NCBI GenBank assembly: GCA_016926595.1
Contig: JAFGOG010000399.1
Coordinates: 1-24,490, forward strand
From: Anaerolineae bacterium
Lineage (GTDB): Bacteria > Chloroflexota > Anaerolineae > JAAYZQ01
DNA length: 24,490 nucleotides
Direction of reading: 5' to 3'
In this document: one piece after another, positions 5,354 to 14,800 of the stretch
Numbering within the stretch: the stretch's first letter is position 1
How the letters are laid out: each line of letters opens with the position of its first letter
Notes under the pieces: model-generated
Seen by the model: the letters and a program-made list of their open reading frames with translations, nothing else
What the model was told of the DNA's origin: nothing
The model's database searches: none
Made by a program: the position numbers and the translations under genes

Positions 5354-8300
5354 TTTTCGCACAACCGGTAAATAGATAAAAGACCTGACCGGCGTGTAGG
5401 TCGCCACTACCTCCGTATCCAGGCCATCGCCGCAGAGCGCTGCCTGGTTGAGCAGGGTCACGCCGGGCGGGACGTCTTTCATCACCCGCACCGTGACCGT
5501 GATCGTGCCCGAGCGCCCCGCCAGCAACGACCCGATCTCCCAGATGCGATCGCCCGTGGTAGGCGGTGGGCTGGCCGAATGGTAAACCGTACGCGCGTCG
5601 TACGTCTCGGTCAGGACGACGTTTTCGGCTGCCTGGTTGCCGATGTTGGCATAGATCAGGTTATAGCTCAGCAGGTGACCGGCCTGGGCGTGGTCGATCA
5701 GCGCCACCTTGTCCAGGCTGAGGCACGGCTGGACGATCTGCAATGACGTGGCGGGATCGCCCAGCAGGGTGAATATCTCGATCGCCTCGGGCCAACCCAC
5801 CCGCGCCAGGGCGGCGAGCTTGGCCGCTACGATGGCCGGACCGAGCTGGTAGATGTAATCGCCAAACATGGCCTGGTACAGCGACTCGGCCAGGCTGCTG
5901 TGCCAGGAGGTGTACCCCAACCCGGTTGGGCTCCAGGCCGCTACCCCACCCTGCTGGGCCATGTTGACAAAGACTTCGGCCAGGGCATATTCGATCGTGG
6001 GATGGGCAAAGAGGCCGTTGCTGCAGTTTCCGGTGACCAGCAGGGGGTAGAATGGCCCGTTGTTGAGTTGGGCAAGGTCATCCACACTCAAGATGCCACG
6101 ACCCGACCAACTCCCCCAGATCGTCACGTTGCCGTGGCCAATGTAATTCACGATCAGCGCGCCCCGATCGATAGCCTGGATGATCTCGGCTGTCGGGTCG
6201 GTGGGCTGGGAATAGGCCGTGGGATAGATGCGCTGCGCGGTATACCCGGCGGGCAGCGCAGCCGCCAGTTGCTCCGAGATAGCCTCAAACCCGGTTTCGT
6301 CGTCGGCCACCAGGATCATCCGTTGTGTCCAATCGCCCTTGGGTGGGTGCTGCTCGTAGGCCAGGATCTTGTCCACAACCGCGTTGGCCTCTGCCGCCGT
6401 GCGCACCGACAGGCGGCCGATGGCCATGTCGGGCAGCGGATCCTCTCCGCTGACGCAGGCAAACCAGTTGTCGGTCGGGGTCTGGCCGATCAGATTCGAC
6501 TCCAACAGATGGGTGGGCACCCAGTTCTCATTCCCGGTGACCAGGTAATCCCGATAGTCGTAGTTGGCATCGCCGACCAACAGCACATACAGCGGCGCCG
6601 GCGGCGTCCAGTGCTGGTAGGCATAGGCTAACAAGTCGCGAATGGCCTGTGGATCGACGAGGCCGGCGCTGAACTCGTCATACACATCGGTTATGTCGGC
6701 CGTGACCATGCGTAGCCCCTGGCTGGCGCGATAGCCGGCCAGCCGCGCCGCGGCGGCGGCGAAATCGGCATGGGTGATGATCACGTAATCTGCGCCATGG
6801 TCTGGCGACCGCCAGTTTGACGGCGTATCCAGCAGCAGGCCGGCTGGGACGCGTTTTTGAGCAGTCGTCAGGGCCAGGTAGCGCGCCTCCGCCGCCGCTT
6901 CCGCCGCGATCCGCACCCGGTAATGGCTGCCATCGGCCTCGACGGCGCCGTTGACCAAGCGTTTGGGCTGCGTGGGGTCGCTGATGTCGTAGACCTCGAT
7001 CGTCTGATCGGTAAAGCCCCCGATCAGAAACGTGGCCGGCCCCGTTTCCGGGGCAGTAAAGATGAGGTGATCGCCTTCGGCGACATAACGGTCCCAATAA
7101 CCCAGATCGAACCCATTGAGGTACAGGCTGTCCACACTGGCACCTGTATCTCCGGGCATCTTGACCTTGAGCGTGTTGGCTCCCTCCCGGAAAAGCCGCT
7201 GCGAGACGGTGGTTTCGTGAACAAAAGGGACATCGCCGTCCCACCAGGCTTCGTCGATGAGGATCCCGTTCAGGTAGATTTGGGTATGATGATCCGGGTT
7301 GATCGATGCTACGCTGGTGCGGCCGTGCAGGTCGACGCGAACAACTCCGTCGGCCTGGACAGCGGCGATGTTGTGCAGACCAAAGGTAAAAGAACCGGCA
7401 TAGGGGGCCGATGGGAAGCGCTCCCAAAACCAATGGTCCTGCCCCTCCCCATCTGGAAGAAGGCTCCAATAAACGTGGTTTTCCTCCAGGTGGAGGGTAT
7501 GGTAAAACGCCGTGGGTGTGGCCCCCGCGCCATCCGGTTCCCCGTCCACCTCGGCCATGCGCACGCCCGGGCCGTCGCCGACCGCCAACCAATAGACATT
7601 GCGCCGGGTGAATGCGCTGAGCGGGGCCAACCCGTAGAACTCGAGCCAGTCGCCAGGGTCAAAGGCGCCATCGGCCTCCCCCTGCACAGCAATGGCCACC
7701 TGATCGCCGCGATTCGTCAGCCGCAGACGGCGCGGGTCGAGCCCGCTCAGGTCAAAACCGGCGGTTTGCAGATCCGCATAGGTCATGCGGTACAGGCCAT
7801 CCGCCTCGACCAGGATCTTGAGGGCCGGGCCCACACCCTGGGGAGTAGAGACGCAAGATGTTGCGTCTCTACAAGCACAAGGTCGCTGCACATCTGTAGA
7901 GACGCAAGATGCTGCGTCTCTACTCCCCTGGGTTGGGGGAACGGCTGGCAAGGCGGCATAGTTGAGCAGTACTTGGGCCAGCACCTGCTCGTAGGGCGTG
8001 TCGGGGCTCGTTGCCTGCCCCGACGCCTCGGAAGCTGGGCCCGGGGAGAAGCGTACGCTTACCCGCAAGCGGCGATACACTCTCAGCCGCCGTTGGGCTG
8101 GGTTGTATTGAAAGGGGATCAGGCGCACCTGGGCCACCGGTTGGTCGCGCAGCCAACCGCTCAGACCCGGCTCGGCCGGCGCAGCGGGCCAATAGGCATC
8201 CTGGCCGTACAGCACTGCATCCGGGGCGAACAGCTCAACCGGCGGCCCATCCGCATCAGGCCAGGTAAGGGCAGGCTGTGGGAAAAGGTGGATCCCGTCG

Positions 8301-8704
8301 AGGGTCTCAGACTCGGCTTCCAGGATGTCGATCCGGGCAATCCCGCCCGCAGGTGTGCCCAGCAGCGGAGTCAGGCCGGGCAGTTGGGGTTGGCCCGGCC
8401 CGGACAACGAAAGCAGGCCAGGCTGCGCATCGGCGCCGGGCACGACGACGGTCTGGTAGACCACGCCGTCGTGCGGCCGGCCTTGTACGGAGAACCCTGC
8501 CAGGCGCAGTTCCAGAACCACGCCCGTTTCGTCCATCTCCAGCACCTGCAGGGCGTAGCCTGCCTCCGCCTGAGCCTGGGAATGACGAGCCCCGGGCGGA
8601 AGAAGGAGCAGCGTGAACAGAATCAGCCGCTCTATGGCTTGCCAGACACCAAAGCGCATTGAAATCCGCAACTTGACCTGACCTCGCCAGCGGTTCCCCA
8701 GCAT
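5351..8704 (-). CDS. Secreted gingipain-family (C25) cysteine peptidase
   Basis: A 1117-residue secreted protease. The N-terminus has a basic stretch then a hydrophobic core (LILFTLLLLPPGA), a probable signal peptide. A beta-rich propeptide-like region follows. Residues of about 636-1000 match peptidase family C25: VLLVGDANYDYRDYL, then NYIGHGN with catalytic His857, then TGNCSNG with catalytic Cys894. The 37-residue His-Cys spacing is like that of gingipains. Residues of about 1010-1105 resemble a DUF11 beta-sandwich. The last residues are SFIYLPVVRK, similar to the tail of the upstream protein. ATG 8704 was chosen because AGAAGGAAA lies upstream; the frame stays open to a TTG at 8833, but without a clear signal peptide in that extension. 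It lies 135 bases after the giant gene and probably shares its transcript. Residues of about 261-287 are encoded by two palindromic repeats. Confidence 0.85.
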   Translation of the reverse strand: MLGNRWRGQVKLRISMRFGVWQAIERLILFTLLLLPPGARHSQAQAEAGYALQVLEMDETGVVLELRLAGFSVQGRPHDGVVYQTVVVPGADAQPGLLSLSGPGQPQLPGLTPLLGTPAGGIARIDILEAESETLDGIHLFPQPALTWPDADGPPVELFAPDAVLYGQDAYWPAAPAEPGLSGWLRDQPVAQVRLIPFQYNPAQRRLRVYRRLRVSVRFSPGPASEASGQATSPDTPYEQVLAQVLLNYAALPAVPPTQGSRDAASCVSTDVQRPCACRDATSCVSTPQGVGPALKILVEADGLYRMTYADLQTAGFDLSGLDPRRLRLTNRGDQVAIAVQGEADGAFDPGDWLEFYGLAPLSAFTRRNVYWLAVGDGPGVRMAEVDGEPDGAGATPTAFYHTLHLEENHVYWSLLPDGEGQDHWFWERFPSAPYAGSFTFGLHNIAAVQADGVVRVDLHGRTSVASINPDHHTQIYLNGILIDEAWWDGDVPFVHETTVSQRLFREGANTLKVKMPGDTGASVDSLYLNGFDLGYWDRYVAEGDHLIFTAPETGPATFLIGGFTDQTIEVYDISDPTQPKRLVNGAVEADGSHYRVRIAAEAAAEARYLALTTAQKRVPAGLLLDTPSNWRSPDHGADYVIITHADFAAAAARLAGYRASQGLRMVTADITDVYDEFSAGLVDPQAIRDLLAYAYQHWTPPAPLYVLLVGDANYDYRDYLVTGNENWVPTHLLESNLIGQTPTDNWFACVSGEDPLPDMAIGRLSVRTAAEANAVVDKILAYEQHPPKGDWTQRMILVADDETGFEAISEQLAAALPAGYTAQRIYPTAYSQPTDPTAEIIQAIDRGALIVNYIGHGNVTIWGSWSGRGILSVDDLAQLNNGPFYPLLVTGNCSNGLFAHPTIEYALAEVFVNMAQQGGVAAWSPTGLGYTSWHSSLAESLYQAMFGDYIYQLGPAIVAAKLAALARVGWPEAIEIFTLLGDPATSLQIVQPCLSLDKVALIDHAQAGHLLSYNLIYANIGNQAAENVVLTETYDARTVYHSASPPPTTGDRIWEIGSLLAGRSGTITVTVRVMKDVPPGVTLLNQAALCGDGLDTEVVATYTPVRSFIYLPVVRK
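7845..7872. repeat. 28-bp palindrome, copy 3, inside peptidase coding sequence
   Basis: Arms GTAGAGACGCAA and TTGCGTCTCTAC pair perfectly over 12 bases around a 4-base centre. It is read in frame on the minus strand as RDATSCVST within the peptidase. The next copy starts exactly 51 bases (17 codons) later. Confidence 0.85.
7896..7923. repeat. 28-bp palindrome, copy 4, inside peptidase coding sequence
   Basis: Same unit with one changed base (GCTGCGTCTCTAC arm). It is read in frame as RDAASCVST. With copy 3 it makes a larger palindrome: GGGGAGTAGAGACGCA (7841 onward) pairs with TGCGTCTCTACTCCCC (ending 7928). Confidence 0.85.
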
Positions 8705-8839
8705 GGTTGATCGTTTCCTTCTGCACACCAAAACAGACGGAACAACCACCAACGAGACCGAGAGACCCGGCACCACCGGCGGCGCCACAGACTGCACCAG
8801 TGTGGATGGTGTAGGTCCAAGTCCCAACGACAAGCCCTC

Positions 8840-11800
8840 TTATGGCTTTTGCTCTAACGTGGTGAGCGACTCCTGGCTGTTCCTCAAGATCACCGGCATA
8901 TAGATGAGCCAGGATGGCTCGAGCCACACGGCGACCGGTCCGTAGAATGTGCTCACCCCGCTGCTGTCTACCTCCTCCAGCTTGTAATAGGCTGTGGACC
9001 CTTTGACCGCGCCCTTATCGATATACTGGTAGCTGGCTCCGCTATCGGCGCTGCCCTGGGCCGGGATCAGGCTGGAAGTCAGCCTGGTGTACGGCCCGGG
9101 CGCCAGGTCACTGCGCCAGAGGTGAAAGCCCTCGCTGTCCAGCTCAGCGGCGGTCTCCCAATTCAAGATGACATAGCCGCCCTCCGACTGGCCGGTGAAC
9201 GAGAGCAGCGTGACCGCCGTCGCGCCGACCCGCAGGCTGACCTGCACTGTCCTTTCCAGGGCGCCGTTGTAGCCGGTGAACGAGAGGGTGTATGTCCCGT
9301 CCGGCGCGGATGGAGGCACCGCGATCTCGACGTCGATCGTGTCTTGTTCGGCGCTCAGGGTGACGATCCCTTCGGGTTGACCAGCGAACTGCGCGCTGAG
9401 GCCATAGGGCGCTCCTGCCAGGTCCATGGCCAAGCTGACCTCGGGATAGTACAGCGTCTCGGAGATGACCAGGCTGAGCGGGAAGGAGAGGGTATCTCCC
9501 GGGCCGACGTGGTCGATCAGCGCGGGCGCGCTCAGGCTGAAATCGCCGGCTCCCACCGATACCACAATCTCTTGCGAGCGCACGGCGCGCCCGGTGTCCC
9601 GGTCCTGGGCCTCGACCGACAGGGTGTACCATTGCCCCGGTTCGATGTTGCTGACCGTGGTGAACCCGACCGGGTCGCCCACCGCCTGGCCGGTCTCGTC
9701 AAGCTGCACGATGGCCCCGCCGGCCGAGATGACCCGTGTAGCCGATATGGGACTGGCGCCCACGTGCAGCACATACATATCTACGTCGGGCTGGTCCAAC
9801 GCATCCCACTCCACGTACAGCTCGGTCTGCGCCGGGTTGGCCGAGGTGCGGATATCGGCCGTCCACGTGCTGGGGAAGGGGCTCTCCACGTGGATCAACG
9901 CCGCGTGGGCCAACTGGGTCAGCGCGTCATAACCGCCTTTGGCCACCTCCACGTCGATGCCGCCGCTGCCGGGAAGGGCCAGGTAGCCGGACACGGGCGG
10001 GCTGACCCCGTCCTCGGCCCGGATCCAGAGGAAATAGTCGCCCGTATTCAGCGTGGACAGATCGAGGGTGCGGGTGATCGTCTCGCCGGCCAACTGCGCG
10101 TCGGCGGAGATGGTCACCTGGTCGATGGCCATGCCCTCAAAACTGGGCACGACCGTCTCTACCGGCGCGCCGCCGGTGTCAGTCACGGTCAGGGTCTTGG
10201 TGATCGGGCCGGGGGTGATGTACAGGGTCATCGTGGTCGGCTTGTGGTCGGAGATGAGCTGCCAACTGACCTCGGTCTGGTCGAGGGTGCTGGCGTCGAC
10301 GGTCGGCTCGCGCAGGACGGGCGGATTGGCCGGCCCCAGCACCGTGACCGCATAGGCGACCTGGTCCAGATCCCCGTCCAGCTTGACCTGCCACTCGCCG
10401 GCCTCGGCCTGATCGACGCTGTACTCGGTATGGTACAGCGGCACATAGGCCTCATCCAGCGTCTGCAGCCAGGCCAGGCCCTCGTCCAGGTCGGCGCTGA
10501 TGAACGTATAGACCTTGCCGGCCTCAAAGGTGACCGTCTGGGCCGGACTCAAATCCACACCCGTCTCCGGATCCTGGATCGCCACCAGGTGCTCGCCAGC
10601 CGGGATGTCGCGGTAAGCGCTGACGCCCAGGTAGGGCACGTCAGCCGCGGCCTTGATGCCGCCGATGAACAGGTCCACGTTGGCCGCGCCGCCGTTGACG
10701 AAGCGGACGCGCGCCTGCTCCATTTCGGCGGGCATGCGGTTGTCATCGCTGAGCAGCAGCGCCGTGGGCGTGGTCGCGCCCAGGGTCACGACCGTGTAAT
10801 CCGTGCCCGTGACCGCGCTTAGGCTCAACGCGGACAGGCCGGTGACCCCGATCGAATGCAGGCCCGGGGTTAGCGCGACGTAATCGGCTTGGGCCGTATC
10901 GGTCAAGCCGACGCCGGCAAAGAGGACGACGCCGTCCAGCGCCACGTCCACCAGCGCCATGCTGGGGTGCGGCGAGGCCGAGACAAAGCGCAGGCGGGCC
11001 CCCTGGTCGTCCGGCGGCGAGCCGTCCACGGTCGTGCTGATGCCCTGGGTATAGGTGGCGACCTGTTGGTAAGCGACAGTATAGGTCGGCTGCACGCTAT
11101 AGTTAAGCGGCGTGATCTCGTCGCCGTTGGGGGCGATCAGCGTGACCGCCAGCGGCCCATCGGCGGTGACCACAAAGCTGACATCGGGGTTCTGAATGTT
11201 GTACGTTTCGGTGGTCGTCGCCGAGGCGACCAGGCCTGGCGGGCCGCTGGAAGCCAGCGGGGCGCTGGCTCCTATTGGGGCGCGGATGATCACCTGGTCG
11301 TCGCCGGAGAGGATAAATGACTCGCCGCCGGGCAAGGCCAGCGCGCTCACCCCGCTCAGTTGGGCGATCCGGGCCAGGTGCCGATAGTCCTGCACCTGGC
11401 TGCTGGTCACCAGCACGTAGCGGGTCACGTTGCCAAAGCGCAGCTTACCGGTGTGGTCGATGTAAAAGCCATAGTCGACCCCGCCATACTCGGCATAGCC
11501 TTTGAAGCCGTAGGCGCCGCCGGTGAATTCGCCAAAATCACACCCCACCCGCGGCAGCCAGAACGAAAACGGCGGGAGACACAGGTAGACCGCGCATTTC
11601 CACGTGCAGCCGCACGGATAATAGATGAACCACTTGCGGCACCACCGGCAGCTCGGGTAGCCGATGATGCACGGGCCGTCGACCCAGGCGCACTTGTCGA
11701 CCCCCACGCGGATGGAGCCGGAGCCGGTAAAGTGGAAGCGCCCCTGGCTGGTCCAGGCGTTGATCGACACCGTGGCCTGGAAGATGAACGTGGTGATCTC

Positions 11801-14800
11801 GAGCCGGGCCGAAAAACTGTGGGTGGTGATGGTCGCGCTGGCGTTGGCCATGGTAAAGACCAGCACCTTGAGCGAGCCCCACAGATCCAGTTGGAAGGAG
11901 GGGTTGATGGTGACCCGGGTTCCCCCCTCGATGGAGAGGAGCGGGGAGCCGCCCAGTTCCTTCATGGTGGCGATGGTCACCTCTATCTGGACATATTCTT
12001 CGTTGGGACGCAGGTTCACCGTGCCCTTGACGGCGGTCAAGGCGAACCCGGTGCCGTCGATGGGGATGCCGACGCTGCAAGACAGGCCAACGGTGATCTC
12101 GCTGAGCCGCACCGCCTGGACGGCGGCCGGCTGCAGCGGTTCGTGGGTGGCAATGCGCATGCCGGGCCCTTCTTCGCCGACATAGAAGGTGACCGAGGCG
12201 AGCAGGGTGCACTCCTGGCCCTCGCTGCCGGGGGCCTTCTTTTTGCCGATATTGGGGATGGTCAGCTCACCCGTGGCCTTGATCTCATAGCCGCCCACGA
12301 CCGGGATCAGTTCGCCCCTGAGGTTCAGGGAAAACCCGGCCTTGGTGTTGATCTCGGGCAAGGGGATCTCGACCGTGCCGAGGCGGATCCCCGAGCCGTC
12401 GACGATGGCCGGGCTGTTTAGCGCCGTCCCCAACCCACCCCACTCTGCGGGCACATACAGCCCGGACTGGAGGAGGCGCAGCAGGGGCCGTTCCAGGTAA
12501 TAGCCGATCTCGGCCTGGGCCACCTTGAGCGTCAAACCGGCCACAGTCAGCTCAAAGCCGCCGATCGAGTCGCTGAGAAGCTGGTTCTTGTCGTTGACCC
12601 GGCCGGCAAAGGCCAGGTTGAGGTTGGCCTTGCCGCGCACGGTCACGTCGATCTGGCCCTGCACGACGCAGCCGATGCTGGTGACCTCGTCCAAGGTGGC
12701 GTGGTGAATGACGATCCGGGCGTGCTCGGTGTCGATCAGGTTGAGCGGATAGGCCCCGGCCATGCACAGGCCGAGCGGGACCAGGGCTGGGTCAGTTGGA
12801 TCGTCCACGACGGCGATGGAGAAGGCCTGTTCGTAGGTCCCGCCGTGGCCGTCATCGACCCTCATCCGGATACTGTGCCTGGTCCTGGCCTCATAGTCAA
12901 TGTCCAGTTGGGTCACCAGGATGTGGCCGCTGTGAACGTCAAAGAACCTGTTGTCGTCGTCGCCGCTGCCGGCGACCAGTTCAAAGGTATGGCCGGTGTC
13001 GCCGCTGTCGGGGTCGAGCGCGCTCAAGGTAGCCACGACCGTGCCCAGGGGCGCGTTTTCGGGCACGCTGTCCTGGCTCAGGCGGATGCCGGTGGGTGCA
13101 TCGTTGGTATCGAGCACGTAGATGATCAGCTCCCGGGCAAAGACGCGCCCGCTGCCGTCGTCGGCGCTGATGCGGAGGCCGTAGGCAGCCCGGGCCTCGT
13201 AATCGAGCACGATGGCGGTCTCGAGCGAGATCACCTCGAGGCGGAAGGCCTGGTCCGGGTTCTCGACCAACCCGAAACTGTGGCTGTCCTCGCCGTCCGG
13301 GTCGACCGCGCTCAAGCTGCCGACCAGCTCCCCCGGGGCCATGTTTTCGGCGATCTGGTCGTTGCTCAACACGATGTCGGTGGGCAGGTCGTTGACCGGG
13401 GTGACGGTGACCCAGACCGTGGCGACGCTGCTGCCGCCGCTGCCTGAGAGGGTGTAGAAGAAGCGGTCCGACCCGTTAAAGTTGAGGGCCGGGGTGTACC
13501 TGATCGTGGTCCCAACCAGGCTGGCGGTGCCGTGCGCGGGTGCGCCGACGGTGACGAGGGCAAAGGAGTCGCCCTCGGGGTCGCTGTCGTTGGCCAGGAC
13601 GTCGATGATCACCGGCTCATCCTCGGGCGTGGTCACCACGTCGTCCACGGCCAGGGGCAGGTCGTCGCTGGGGGTGATCACGACGGTGACCGTAGCCTCG
13701 GCAAAGCCATCGTAGCCGTCATAGACGACATAGTCAAAGCTGTCGCTGCCGTCGAAATTGAGGAAAGGCGTGTAGCGGATGCGGGTGTCGTCCTGAACCC
13801 TTTCAGCCCGGCCGTGTTCAGGCTGGCCGACCGAATAGACGATCAGCCCGTCGCCGTCGGGGTCGTCGTCGTTGTCCAGGGCGGCGATGACCACAGCAAG
13901 ATCTTCATCGGTGACGGCGACGTCGTCGACGGCAACCGGCGGCCGATTCTCGCGGTATTCGTAGGCGCCCATGTCGACGGTGGCGTCGAACAGGCGCTTT
14001 TGACCGGCCCGGTCAAACGGGATCGGCTCGGCGGTGTCGCCGTCGCCGTCCAGGTCAGCCGTATCGGCAGGCAGGGCGGCGTTGTCGCCGGCGTCGACGG
14101 CCGGCGAGGCGGACTGCAGGCGCAGGCTGGCGGGCGGATCCACGAACAGCGGGTCCTCGTCCAGGTTGCCGCCGCCGTCGTCGCCCAGGCTGACATCCCA
14201 ACCATCGCCGCTGCCGCCGGAACCGTGCACCAGGCTGTGGCGGATGGTCGTCGTCGTATCCCAGTTGGAGATCTCGGAATAGTCGGCAGAGGATGTGTTG
14301 CCCCACAGGATGCAGTTGGTGAGCGCGGCGCTGCCGCCGTAATTGGCCATCCCGCCCGCGTCATCTGTCGCCTGGTTGCCGCTCAAGGTGACGTTGACCA
14401 GCGTCAGGTTACTGTAGTTGTTTTGCATCCCCCCGCCGCTTCCGCCGAACAGGGCACGGTTGCCGCTAAAGACGACGTTCACCAGCGTGACGCCGCTATA
14501 GCGGTTATCCATCCCGCCGCCCCCTTCGGAGCTGTTGCCGCTAAAGGTGACGTTGATCAGCGTCGAGCTGCTTTCATAGTTGGCCATCCCCCCGCCTGAG
14601 CCGGCCACGTTGTTTTCAAAGGTGACCCACCGCAGCGTGGCGCTGCCGCCGTAATTCGCCATCCCGGCGCCCATGTCGGCCCAGTTGTCGCTAAAGGTGA
14701 CGTGTTCCAGCGTCGGGCTGCCGCCGCTGCTGGCCATGCCGCCGCCACGTTGAGCCCCGTTGCCCTTAAAGACGACGTTACGGATGGTGGGACTGCCGGC

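Noticed and set aside
7845..7923. CRISPR array
   Set aside because: Only two units, both self-complementary over the full length, a 23-base gap, inside an open reading frame, and no cas genes.
6857..8662. 601-codon open frame antisense to the peptidase gene
   Set aside because: The minus strand has the C25 catalytic motifs and signal peptide; this frame has no family resemblance and is a shadow of codon bias.
8705..8833. 43-codon N-terminal extension of the peptidase from a TTG
   Set aside because: No good ribosome site; the signal peptide follows the ATG at 8704, which has an AAGGA upstream.
9122..10822. 566-codon open frame antisense to the giant surface protein gene
   Set aside because: It mirrors GC-rich codons of a gene with clear domains on the other strand, is rich in Arg/Gly/His/Asp with no recognised motif, and has no ribosome site.
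11360..14599. Long plus-strand open frames (353 and 355 codons) in the giant gene
   Set aside because: Antisense shadows of cadherin-like and beta-helix coding sequence.
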